This document shows positions 31,161-38,870 of a DNA stretch of 64,000 nt, one piece after another. The notes beneath the pieces are model-generated. The model ran no database searches and was not told the DNA's origin. It saw only the letters and a program-made list of their open reading frames with translations. The position numbers and the translations under genes were made by a program. The first letter of the stretch is position 1. The number at the start of each line of letters is the position of its first letter. Source of the DNA: Trebonia sp963795335 (GTDB lineage: Bacteria > Actinomycetota > Actinomycetes > Streptosporangiales > Streptosporangiaceae); contig CAWCHI010000015.1 in NCBI GenBank assembly GCA_963795335.1, positions 186,001 to 250,000 of the forward strand, in the 5' to 3' direction.

Positions 31161-31207
31161 GTCATACTTATGACTATGACATGACATGACTTAACTCTGA
31201 CTATGAC
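31161..31207. promoter_or_regulatory. Candidate autoregulatory operator of the antitoxin gene
   Basis: GTCATA-ct-TATGAC is a perfect inverted repeat at 31161-31174, followed by direct repeats GACTATGAC at 31172-31180 and 31199-31207 that run into the ATG at 31203. Inverted and direct repeats in the promoter of a type II antitoxin gene are the usual binding sites of the antitoxin or its complex. Confidence 0.5.
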
Positions 31208-31481
31208 TGTGCTGCCGCTGGGTGACGTCAAGTCGCACCTGTCCGAGATCGTTGGCCGCGTGCACGACCAGCACGAGCGGGTGACCGTGACCGTTCACGG
31301 CAAACCGTCCGCCGTACTCATCGCGCCGGACGACTTGGAAGCGCTTGAGGAGACCCTCGCGATCATGCGGGACGCGGCGACGATGAACCGGCTAGCCGAG
31401 TCCGACGCCGAGCTGGCCCGAGGTGAGTACGTCTCGGCTGAGGAACTGGCCGAGACGATGAGGCAGCGCCAGGCATCGTGA
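31203..31481 (+). CDS. Phd/YefM-family type II antitoxin
   Basis: The 92-residue protein starts TVLPLGDVKSHLSEIVGRVH, the N-terminal DNA-binding fold of Phd/YefM antitoxins, with TVHGKPSAVLIAPDDLEALE as the second conserved strand and a disordered acidic toxin-binding tail. It overlaps the next gene by 4 bp (GTGA), the usual toxin-antitoxin coupling. GTG 31209 is an alternative start. The partner toxin is truncated, so this antitoxin may be orphaned. Confidence 0.82.
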   Translation: MTVLPLGDVKSHLSEIVGRVHDQHERVTVTVHGKPSAVLIAPDDLEALEETLAIMRDAATMNRLAESDAELARGEYVSAEELAETMRQRQAS

Positions 31482-31660
31482 GTGACGAGCCTGCGGAGGA
31501 CCGTTACGAGTTGCGGACGACGTCGGCCGTCCGCCGCGCTCTGGGCGAGATTCTGCCGGAGGCGGTTGCTGCGGCGGCCTACGAGTTCATGACTGGCCCT
31601 CTCCTGCGTGAGCCTTACCGGGTTGGCAAGAGGCTGCTCCCGCCGATGGACGATAGGTTA
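31478..31660 (+). pseudogene. Truncated RelE/ParE-family toxin
   Basis: GTG 31478 starts SDEPAEDRYELRTTSAVRRA and continues to EFMTGPLLREPYRVGKRLLP, the N-terminal half of RelE-type mRNA interferases of actinobacteria. After PPMDDRLA the expected RRGxYRVxY strand with the catalytic Arg/Tyr residues is absent in all frames, so the catalytic half is missing. The open frame continues by chance for another 600 bp. The remnant is probably inactive. Confidence 0.6.
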
Positions 31661-31775
31661 GCGCACTCGGATGGCCGGGGATGGGAATCCCTCTCGCGAG
31701 TGATGGAACGACCGGTAGCGGTCGGGTTCGTTAGAATCACGACCGCCGAACACACGGACCTCGAAGGAGCCAGGC

Positions 31776-32382
31776 ATGACGACGACGTTACCGAGGTAAG
31801 GTCTGACAGCCGGCTTCGCGCGTGCCTGGGCAGGAGCGCATCGCCCGGTGCCCGGAGTTCCCCGCTGGGCGCGGATCGCCGCCTACGCTGTGCCGTGCAC
31901 CGTGTTCCCGTCCAGCTTGTGGCGGATCGCGGTGTGCACGTTCCATGTGCCGATCGGGCGCGGCGCCCTGGCTCCGGCACGGCCCCGTCCGGGGTGCCGG
32001 GCGTTCCGCTCGAGCTGTACGTGATCGTGCTGTCCATCGTCGCTGAGCTGCTCGCGTTTACTGCGGTCGGACTGGTCTCCGCATGGGCGAGAGCTTTCCC
32101 GCGATGGATTCCCGTGCTGCGCGGGCGCGGAGTGCCCGCACTTGCTGGCGTCGTTCCCGCTGCCCTCGGTGCGGTGGTGTTGACGCTGCTGTGGACCTGG
32201 GTGGTGGTCAGTTTCTCGCTCGGGATTGCGCTTCGACGGTGGCCGCTGTCAGCAGCAACTCCGTGCTGAGTTTCGATGACTGGAAGGGCCTGGTCGCGGT
32301 CATCGCGTACGCACCGCTGGTGTTGTGGGGACCGCTGTTGGGCGCGGTGACGATCAGCTACTGGAAGCGCCGCCGTATCTGA
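31776..32382 (+). pseudogene. Decayed small polytopic membrane protein
   Basis: ATG 31776 (with GGAGCC in front) begins TTTLPR and then hits an in-frame TAA at 31797. The same frame continues as LTAGFARAWAGAHRPVPGVP and RWARIAAYAVPCTVFPSSLW. A shift near 31960 leads to LELYVIVLSIVAELLAFTAV and GVVPAALGAVVLTLLWTWVV, and another near 32240 to LSFDDWKGLVAVIAYAPLVL plus GPLLGAVTISYWKRR. Together these make a four-helix membrane protein often found next to two-component systems in actinomycetes. Nonsense plus shifts indicate true decay. Confidence 0.6.
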
Positions 32383-32450
32383 CCTCGCAATCCTCGGCTG
32401 CCTGCCTGATCGCGATTGGCGTAACCGGGCTTCTTCGGTGGCAGTGTGGG

Positions 32451-33598
32451 ATGGTGAGGAGTGTGCTGCGGTCGCTGCCGGTTCTGCTGCTGGCGGCGCA
32501 GTCTTACCTGCGAGTGGTGTTCGTGCTGGTCGGCGCGGCGTTGGCGCTGGCCTTGGGTATCGCCGGCTTCACGGTGCTGTCCTTGGCATCGATGGCCGGA
32601 GCTCCGCCGTGGGCGGTGGCGCTGATCGGTGTCGTGCTCGTCGGCGGCCCGCTGATGGTGGGTGCGGTCCCGGCGGTGCGGCAGATCGAGGGCGCGGCGG
32701 TGCAAGCGCTGCTCGTTGTTCATTCCGGGACGGGCCCCCGGGTGCTGCAGTGCGCTGGTCGCAGCGGTGGCGAACGCTGGCATGGTTCCTCCTGCACCTG
32801 ATGAGTGGAGCTCTCGTTGTCGCCGGCGTTATCGGGCTAATTGGGCTGGCCGGCAGCTGGTGGACGTCCCTGCGGCGGCGGCGACAGTACTCGGCACGCT
32901 ATTCTCGGCCGTGCTGGCGGCTCGCGCCAGGCTGCTCGGGCCGTCTTAGCCGAGCGGCTAGAGCGGCTGGAGGCCGACGCCGCCCGCGCGAACGAACGTA
33001 ACCGATTTGTTCGCGAGATCCACGACAGGATCGGGCACGCTCCATAGCTGGCGACCGTGCAGAGCCTACGGCCGGCGGAAGTTGATCGGCCGCGACCCGC
33101 CTTCGCCGAGAAGGCGCTCGGGACGATCGAAACGATCTCGCGCCGGGCGGTGGCCGACCTGGACCACATGCTCGGCTTGCTACGCGAGGAGAGGCCACGC
33201 AGCGCCCGCCCGCGCCCGCGCCGAACCTGGGCTACCTCGGCGGGCTTGATCGCCGCCGCCCAGTCGGCTGGGCTGACCGTCGAGCTGACCGTATCGGGCG
33301 ACCTGTCCCAGCTGCCCGCGCTGGTCAGCTAGGAGGCTTACCGGATCGTCAGGACGGGCTGACCATCGCGCTGACGTTTACCGCCGACGGGACGGCGGAG
33401 CTGAGCATGGCGCTGACAACGGCACACTCGAAATACGACTGGCCAACCCGGCGGGGCACGCGCACCACCCGCGCTGGCCGCGGGCTGCGGGGCATCGGCG
33501 AGCGCGCCGCGGCACTCGGTGGCACCACGACCGCCAGCGCAGACGGCGGCCGCTGGACGCTTTCGGTGGCGCTGCCAGCGGGGACGTTGCAGCGGTGA
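32451..33598 (+). pseudogene. Decayed NarL-type sensor histidine kinase
   Basis: ATG 32451 starts VRSVLRSLPVLLLAAQSYLR with several membrane helices (GAALALALGIAGFTVLSLAS). After two shifts the HisKA_3 dimerisation domain appears: LEADAARANERNRFVREIHD with the phospho-acceptor His. The frame then has an in-frame TAG at 33045 and, after ISRRAVADLDHMLGLLREER, another TAG at 33330 in place of the Gln expected in LVSQEAYRIV. The ATPase end (GRGLRGIGERAAALGGTTTA) survives in a third frame and stops at 33596-33598, overlapping the response regulator start. The kinase should be dead. Confidence 0.75.
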
Positions 33599-34239
33599 AA
33601 GTTATCCGGGTGCTGCTGGTCGACGACGAGCCGCTGGTCCGCAGCGGCCTGCGGGCGATCGTCGGCTCCGAACCGGACATCACCGTGGTGGGCGAGGCCG
33701 GCGACGGGGCGGCGGCGGTCTCGCAAGCACGGCGTACGCATCCCGACATCGTCTTGATGGATGTCCGGATGCTGCGTGTCGACGGGATCGCGGCCATCCG
33801 GCTGCTGGGCCAGTTCGATGGGGGCGGACCAGCGGTCATCGTGGTGACCACCTTTGAAAACGACGACTACGTGTATGACGCGCTGCAGGCCGGAGCGCGC
33901 GGGTTCCTGCTCAAACGCTCCGCCGCGGAGGACTTCGTCAACGCCATCCGTACCGTGCACGAAGGCGACTCGCTGCTCTTCCCGGCGGCCATCCGCCGGC
34001 TAGTGGCTCATCGCGGCGGCCAGGGCGGCGGAGGACTCGCGCAGGCTAACCTGACCGACAGGGAGAAGCAGGTACTGCGGCTGGTCGCGCAGGGCCTGTC
34101 CAACGCCGAGATCGCGGGTGAACTGGTCCTCGGGCTGGAGACCGTGAAGAGCCACGTGCGCCGCGGGCTGGCAAAACTAGGGGCGCGGAACCGCGTCCAG
34201 GCGGTCATCACCGCTTATGAAAGCGGCTTTATGCAGTGA
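33595..34239 (+). CDS. LuxR/NarL-family response regulator (partner kinase is a pseudogene)
   Basis: The 214-residue protein has a receiver domain with acidic pocket VDDEP (residues 10-11), phospho-acceptor Asp56 in LMDVRM and Lys in FLLKRS, and a C-terminal LuxR helix-turn-helix: LTDREKQVLRLVAQGLSNAE followed by TVKSHVRRGLAKLGARNRVQ. The conserved Pro after VRM is Leu here. GTG 33595 overlaps the kinase stop by 4 bp. All functional residues remain although the kinase is broken, so it may be activated by another kinase or by small phosphodonors, or be early in decay. Confidence 0.88.
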   Translation: MKVIRVLLVDDEPLVRSGLRAIVGSEPDITVVGEAGDGAAAVSQARRTHPDIVLMDVRMLRVDGIAAIRLLGQFDGGGPAVIVVTTFENDDYVYDALQAGARGFLLKRSAAEDFVNAIRTVHEGDSLLFPAAIRRLVAHRGGQGGGGLAQANLTDREKQVLRLVAQGLSNAEIAGELVLGLETVKSHVRRGLAKLGARNRVQAVITAYESGFMQ

Positions 34240-34273
34240 CCAGGAACCAGTGACCCGGCACGCATCCCGCGCG

Positions 34274-34948
34274 TCAGGAAGCGGCCAGGCGGACAGCGAG
34301 CCGGTCGACCCGGCGCCTCAGCTCGGTCAGCGCCAGGTCGAAACTGCCCGGGTCGCCCGGCCGGACGGGGTCGGGGACTGACCAGTGCAGGTGCGCCCGG
34401 CCGCCGAGTTCTTCGTGGGCCAGGTCGCACACGGTCACCAGCAGGTCGCCGTCTCGCTGCACGTCGCTGACGTGGCGGGGCCGCAGGCGGGGCAGCGGCA
34501 GGTGGTGGCGGGCGGCGGCGTCGATGGCGCCGGGGTCGATCGCCACCGCGGGATGAGTGCCGGCCGAGGCCGCCGGGACGGCGCTGGCACGCCGCCACAG
34601 TGATGCCGCCAGGTGTGAGCGGGCAGAGTTAGCGGTGCAGACAAACAGCACCCGTGGCGCGGTCCGGTGGCTGACGCCAGCGAGGCCTTCGAGAGCACCG
34701 GGGACCAGGCGCAGGTAGGTGCGCCGCCGGTCACCTTCCGACCGGTGCCGCGTGACGACTCCAGCCTGCTCCAGGACCCGAAGGTGGTGGGCCAGGAGGT
34801 TGGACGGCAGGCCCAGCAGGACGGCCAGCTCCGACGGCGACGCGTCTCCGTCGCCGAGCGCGTCAGAGATCGCCAGTCGCGCTGGGTCAGCTAGCGCCGC
34901 GTGCACCGCTGCTCGCCGCGCCAGTTCGTCAAATTGCTCACTGTTCAT
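34274..34948 (-). CDS. ArsR-ArsC fusion: arsenical repressor joined to arsenate reductase
   Basis: Residues 1-95 form an ArsR winged helix (LARRAAVHAALADPARLAIS, LLGLPSNLLAHHLRVLEQAG, VVTRHRSEGDRRRTYLRL). Residues about 98-224 form a low-molecular-weight phosphatase-type arsenate reductase: VLFVCTANSARSHLAA contains the CX5R loop, and WSVPDP the general-acid Asp. The repressor half lacks the CVC metal box of classical ArsR, so sensing may rely on other residues. The gene is divergent from the aquaporin gene with only 46 bp between start codons. ATG 34948 is fixed by the adjacent operator. Expected role: control and execution of arsenate reduction. Confidence 0.87.
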   Translation of the reverse strand: MNSEQFDELARRAAVHAALADPARLAISDALGDGDASPSELAVLLGLPSNLLAHHLRVLEQAGVVTRHRSEGDRRRTYLRLVPGALEGLAGVSHRTAPRVLFVCTANSARSHLAASLWRRASAVPAASAGTHPAVAIDPGAIDAAARHHLPLPRLRPRHVSDVQRDGDLLVTVCDLAHEELGGRAHLHWSVPDPVRPGDPGSFDLALTELRRRVDRLAVRLAAS

Positions 34949-34950
34949 TG

Positions 34951-34964
34951 AGTCAATCTTGACT
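34951..34964. promoter_or_regulatory. Inverted-repeat operator between arsRC and the aquaporin gene
   Basis: AGTCAA-tc-TTGACT, extended outward by a complementary T/A pair two bases away, lies two bases upstream of the ArsR-ArsC start and 30 bp before the aquaporin start. ArsR-family operators typically are such short inverted repeats, so one site could control both divergent transcripts. Confidence 0.6.
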
Positions 34965-34994
34965 GAGTGATCGTCTGCCCGTCAAGATGGCAGC

Positions 34995-35765
34995 GTGAGC
35001 CATCCTGCGTCCTTGTCCCGGCGGCTGGCCGCGGAGTTCCTCGGCAGCGCGCTGCTGGCCGCGGTCGTGGTGGGCTCCGGTATCGCCGCCCAGCAGCTCT
35101 CCCCGTCCGACACGGGGCTGGAGCTGCTGGAGAACTCGGCCGCGACCGCGGCGGGACTGTTCGCCATCATCTTGATGTTCGGGCCGGTGTCCGGCGCTCA
35201 CTTCAACCCGGTCGTCTCGCTGGCCGACGCCGCGCTCGGCGGGATCTCGTGGCGCCACGCTGCCGCCTATGTGCCAGCCCAGGTCGCCGGCTGCGGAGCC
35301 GGAACCGTCACCGCGAACCTGATGTTCGCTCAGGCCGCTGTGTCGATCTCGGTCAAGCACCGCGCGTCCGGCGCGCACGCGCTGTCGGAGGTGATCGCCA
35401 CGGCCGGGCTGCTGCTGGTGATCTTCGCCCTGGCCCGCAGCGGGCGGTCGGCGATGGCTCCGGCGGCGGTCGGCGCCTACATCGGCGCCGCGTACTGGTT
35501 CACCTCCTCCACCAGCTTCGCCAACCCGGCCATCACCATCGGCCGGATGTTCTCCGATACCTTCGCCGGGATCGCGCCCTCCTCGGCCCCGGTGTTCATC
35601 GCGGCCCAGCTCGGCGGCGGCATCGCCGGCGTGCTCCTGATCAAGTTCCTCTACCCGGCGCTCACCCCGGACCAGGCGGCCAGCGTCGTCGTCCCGCACG
35701 AGCACGGCGGCAGCACCGGAGCAGGCTGCGCCGAACCATCAGCCAGCCCGGCCCTCCGCCCGTAA
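34995..35765 (+). CDS. AqpS-like aquaglyceroporin (arsenite channel candidate)
   Basis: The 256-residue MIP-family channel has six helices and two pore motifs: GAHFNPVVSL (NPV instead of NPA) and SFANPAITIGRM (NPA). The AqpS branch found in ars operons is the best fit; in Sinorhizobium meliloti AqpS provides a downhill exit for arsenite in place of a pump. GTG 34995 is 46 bp from the divergent arsRC start, and the flavoprotein gene begins 17 bp after the stop, so it is the first gene of an arsenic operon. Confidence 0.82.
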   Translation: MSHPASLSRRLAAEFLGSALLAAVVVGSGIAAQQLSPSDTGLELLENSAATAAGLFAIILMFGPVSGAHFNPVVSLADAALGGISWRHAAAYVPAQVAGCGAGTVTANLMFAQAAVSISVKHRASGAHALSEVIATAGLLLVIFALARSGRSAMAPAAVGAYIGAAYWFTSSTSFANPAITIGRMFSDTFAGIAPSSAPVFIAAQLGGGIAGVLLIKFLYPALTPDQAASVVVPHEHGGSTGAGCAEPSASPALRP

Positions 35766-35781
35766 CGAAAGGTCCGCGATC

Positions 35782-37176
35782 ATGCACATCGTCGCCGTCG
35801 GAGGCAGTGACGCGGGCATCAGCGCCGCGCTCCGCGCCCGTGAGGTGAACCCGTCGGCCGAGGTCACCGTGGTGACCGCGGACGCCTACCCCAACTTCTC
35901 CATCTGCGGCATCCCCTATTACGTCTCCGGGGAAGTCGCCCACTGGCGCGACCTGGCTCACCGCACCCACGCCGACCTGGAAGCGGCCGGGATGGGCCTG
36001 CGGCTAGACACCACCGCCCGCGAAATCGACCTCGGCCGCCACCTGCTGCACGTCACCAGTCAAGCCGGGGCCGAGGACACCATCGCCTACGACCAGCTCG
36101 TCATCGGCACCGGCGCGGTTCCCGTCCGCCCGCCGATCGCCGGCCTGGCCAGTCTCGGCCCAGCCGACGGGGTGCACGTGCTGCACTCGATGGACGACAC
36201 CTTCGCCATCATGCGCACCCTGGAACGGACGGAACCGGCCACCGCCGTCATTGTCGGCGCGGGGTACATCGGCCTCGAGATGGCCGAGGCCCTGACCGCC
36301 CGCGGGCTGGCCGTCACCCAGGTCGAGCAGCTCCCCGAGGTCCTGCCAACCGTCGACGCCCAGCTCGGCGCGCTGGTCCGGGCCCAGCTGGAAGAGCACG
36401 GCGTCACCGTGCGGACCGGCACGGCGGTCACCGAGATCAGCCCCGCCGCCCCGGGCGCCAGCGGCCGCCTGACGGTTGCGGTTGCCTCCGGCAGCGGCCC
36501 CGGCATCGTGCACGCCGACCTGGTCCTGGTCGTGACCGGCGTCCGCCCGGAAACAGCACTGGCCGTCAGCGCGGGGGCCACCCTCGGCCCGCGCGGCGCT
36601 ATCGCCGTGGACACGGGCATGCGAACCGGCTTGCCAGCCGTCTACGCGGCCGGGGACTGCGCCGTGACCCGCCACCGGCTGCTCGGCCACACGTACCTGC
36701 CGCTCGGCACCACCGCACACAAGCAGGGCCGCGTCGCCGGGGAGAACGCTTGCGGCGGGCAGCGCGAGTTCGCGGGCAGCCTGGGCACCCAGGTCGTGAA
36801 GATCTTCGACCACGCCGCCGCCCGCACCGGCCTGCGTGACCATGAGGCCGCCGCGGCCGGGTACGACCCGGTCACCGTCGCGGCCGAGGCCGACGATCAC
36901 AAGGCCTACTACCCGGGCGGCCACAAGATCGCTATGCGGTTCACCGGGGACCGCCGGACCGGGCGCCTGCTCGGGGTCCAGCTCGCCGGGCACCTCCACG
37001 CCGAGATCGCCAAGCGGATCGACATCGCCGCCACCGCCATCTTCCATGGCATGACCATCGATGAGGTCAGCGACCTCGACCTGTCTTACACCCCGCCACT
37101 CGGCTCGCCCTGGGATGCGGTCCAGCTCGGCGCTCAGGCATGGGTCCGCCTGGCCGGAGCGGAGGGCCGGCGGCAG
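35782..37176 (+). CDS. FAD/NAD(P)-dependent oxidoreductase, CoA-disulfide-reductase-like; open frame runs on
   Basis: The homologous part has about 460 residues: FAD-binding VAVGGSDAGISAALRA, the CoADR-type single Cys in NFSICGIPYYVSG, NAD-binding VIVGAGYIGLEMAEAL, FAD/GD motif AVYAAGDCAV and a C-terminal dimer domain ending at LGAQAWVRLAG. CoADR-like enzymes reduce low-molecular-weight disulfides; a role in supplying electrons for arsenate reduction or repair is inferred from the island context. The frame has no stop at the usual end: it stays open through the opposite-strand arsR and, in the same frame, into arsI, to the stop at 38145. I place the end at the arsR boundary by homology; a lost stop or one-base error is likely. 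Confidence 0.75.
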
Positions 37177-37560
37177 TCAGCCCGCCGCGGTCGTGAGGGC
37201 CGCTGCGGGCGGAACCAGGACGGCCGACATCCGCGCCATGACCTCCGGATTGACCCGGTAGTAGACCCAGGTGCCGCGTCGCTCGGAGCTGAGCAGCCCG
37301 GCCTCGCGCAAGATCTTCAGGTGGTAGCTGATCGACGGCGGGGTGACGTCGAACGCCTCCAGCAGGTCGCAGACGCACGACTCGCCGCCGTCGTGGCAGG
37401 CGATCAGCGACAGCAGCCGCAGCCGCATCGGGTCCGCGACCGCCTTGAACAGCGGCGCCAGCTCGTCCGCGCCCGCCGGGGGCAGCGGCTCGCGCGCCAG
37501 CGGCGCGCAGCATGCGCCCGCTTCGGGCTGGATCACCGGCAGCAGCTCTTGGTTAACCAC
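37177..37560 (-). CDS. arsR: ArsR-family metalloregulator, second copy
   Basis: GTG 37560 gives 127 residues; a TTG at 37596 would add 12 residues but runs through promoter-like sequence. The winged helix is clear: LFKAVADPMRLRLLSLIACH, then ESCVCDLLEAFDVTPPSISY with the As(III)/Cd(II)-binding CVC on helix alpha3, and HLKILREAGLLSSERRGTWV with VYYRV. An N-terminal vicinal Cys pair (GACCAPL) could add ligands. It is divergent from arsI, which it probably represses until arsenite or trivalent organoarsenicals bind. Confidence 0.87.
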   Translation of the reverse strand: MVNQELLPVIQPEAGACCAPLAREPLPPAGADELAPLFKAVADPMRLRLLSLIACHDGGESCVCDLLEAFDVTPPSISYHLKILREAGLLSSERRGTWVYYRVNPEVMARMSAVLVPPAAALTTAAG

Positions 37561-37568
37561 TTCTCTAA

Positions 37569-37636
37569 TTTGACATGTCTTGAACCGGTAGGTCAAACTG
37601 ACGATGCACCTTGGTTAGAGGATTTTTTAATCAAGG
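37569..37636. promoter_or_regulatory. arsR-arsI divergent promoter region with inverted repeats
   Basis: TTTGAC (37569-37574) and GTCAAA (37592-37597) form one long-spaced inverted repeat, and on the minus strand TTGACC is a good -35 box for arsR. CCTTGGTTA (37609-37617) and TAATCAAGG (37628-37636) form a second repeat, 8 of 9 matching, just before the arsI ribosome site. Which one binds ArsR is not decided. Confidence 0.45.
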
Positions 37637-37668
37637 CCGGAACCCGTCCCACCAGGGAGGAACACGTC

Positions 37669-38145
37669 ATGTCCCGTGTCCAGCTCGCGCTGCGCGTCGC
37701 CGACCTGGAAGGCTCGGTTGCCTTCTACTCCAAGCTGTTCGGTGCCGCGCCCGCCAAGCGCCGCCCCGGCTACGCCAACTTCGCCCTCACCGAGCCTCCG
37801 CTCAAGCTCGTCCTGATCGAGGGCGCCGCGGGCGAGCCCACCCGCATGGACCACCTCGGCGTGGAGGTCGAGACCACCGACGAGGTCACCGCCGCGGCCA
37901 TCCGCCTGGCGGCCGAGGGCCTGGCCACCGTCACCGAAGACGACACCACCTGCTGCTACGCCGTCCAGGACAAGGTCTGGGTCACCGGTCCCGGCGACGA
38001 GCCGTGGGAGGTCTACACGGTCAAGGCCGACGCCGGCAGCATGACCAAGGAGGCCGGCTCGGCCTGCTGCACTCCCGGCGCCACCGCGGATCTTGCCGCG
38101 GTCGGAGCGGCCGAATCCGGGGGCTGCCAGTCCGGCTGCTGCTGA
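37669..38145 (+). CDS. arsI: ArsI C-As bond lyase (CadI-like)
   Basis: ATG 37669 follows a GGGAGGA ribosome site and gives 158 residues of a type I extradiol (VOC/glyoxalase) fold: SRVQLALRVADLEGSVAFYS, FYSKLFG, DHLGVEVET and EPWEVYTVKAD supply the His/Glu metal ligands. The vicinal Cys pair in TTCCYAVQDKVWV and the Cys-rich tail ending GCQSGCC are characteristic of ArsI, which degrades trivalent methyl- and aryl-arsenicals to arsenite with oxygen. The same frame is open back into the flavoprotein gene, but the ribosome site and homology define this start. Confidence 0.9.
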   Translation: MSRVQLALRVADLEGSVAFYSKLFGAAPAKRRPGYANFALTEPPLKLVLIEGAAGEPTRMDHLGVEVETTDEVTAAAIRLAAEGLATVTEDDTTCCYAVQDKVWVTGPGDEPWEVYTVKADAGSMTKEAGSACCTPGATADLAAVGAAESGGCQSGCC

Positions 38146-38164
38146 ACCCAGGGAAGGTCAGCAG

Positions 38165-38359
38165 TACCGCCCAGATGTTGACCTGGTGAACCGCGCGCTG
38201 GCGCACGAACTCGGGCTCCCGTCTGCGCCGCGGCGGAAGGCGGGGCGTGTCACGCTCCCGCTGATCGCCCGGGCCACATCGCCTGCGGTCCTCGTCATCA
38301 ACGACGACAGAGCCGCTGCCCTTGAAGCCGACGAGGCCGAACGGTACTCGGCCTCGTGA
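38165..38359 (+). pseudogene. VapB-type antitoxin relic
   Basis: The frame reads PDVDLVNRALAHELGLPSAP and RRKAGRVTLPLIARATSPAV, ending ALEADEAERYSAS. This is the C-terminal two-thirds of an actinobacterial VapB antitoxin; the N-terminal DNA-binding strand is lost upstream. The stop overlaps the start of the next frame by GTGA, as in intact vapBC pairs. Confidence 0.5.
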
Positions 38360-38514
38360 TCCTGGTCGACGTCGGAGTCCGGCTCGCCGCTGTATGGGGT
38401 CGGCACGCGCACTATCCGGTCGCGTCGGACTGGGTCAACGGGCAGCCGCGCCCGCGAAGCCAGTTGTGGCCTGGGTCGGCTTCGGCGGAGCTGGTCCAGA
38501 GCATCAGCAGGTGA
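38356..38514 (+). pseudogene. VapC-type PIN toxin, N-terminal fragment
   Basis: GTG 38356 starts ILVDVGVRLAAVWGRHAHYP, the first strand and helix of a VapC PIN RNase with the first catalytic Asp. Similarity ends after ASDWVN and a stop follows at 38514, so about 80 residues including the other acidic residues are missing. It should be inactive. Confidence 0.5.
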
Positions 38515-38697
38515 ATCGGCGGCAGCGGCATCGGGGCTCGAGCCGGAGAGTTGCCCTCGCCGACGGCCTCGTTGTCACGGTCGACCGTGCAGCGGAGGCG
38601 GTCGGAGAAGAGGAACGCCGTGCGCCTGATGCCGGCCGGGCCGTCGGTGACTGGCACCGGTGGAAATCGGCCACGGCCAGACGTTCGCCACCGGCGG

Positions 38698-38814
38698 CCC
38701 GGTGCGTTCATGTTCGTCCCGCCAGGTATCCCGCACGCGTTCAGCAATTCAACCGGCAAACCAGTCAAAGTGTTCTCCCAGTCCTCGGTGCCCGGTGGTC
38801 ACGTGACGGTGTGA
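38698..38814 (+). pseudogene. Cupin-domain C-terminal fragment
   Basis: The frame reads GAFMFVPPGIPHAFSNSTGK and PVKVFSQSSVPGGH, the second half of a small cupin barrel with its conserved PPG-PHAF-N-T segment and one metal-ligand His. The first half is not found intact upstream, so this is a relic. Confidence 0.45.
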
Positions 38815-38870
38815 GACATGCCGAAGGTTCTAGGGCCAGGCGGATGGCGTCCTCCGGCAGGCAGGGGCGG

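Noticed and set aside
35782..38145. A genuine flavoprotein-ArsI fusion protein
   Set aside because: The middle section is antisense to a clear arsR gene and has no protein-like character, and arsI has its own ribosome site and start.
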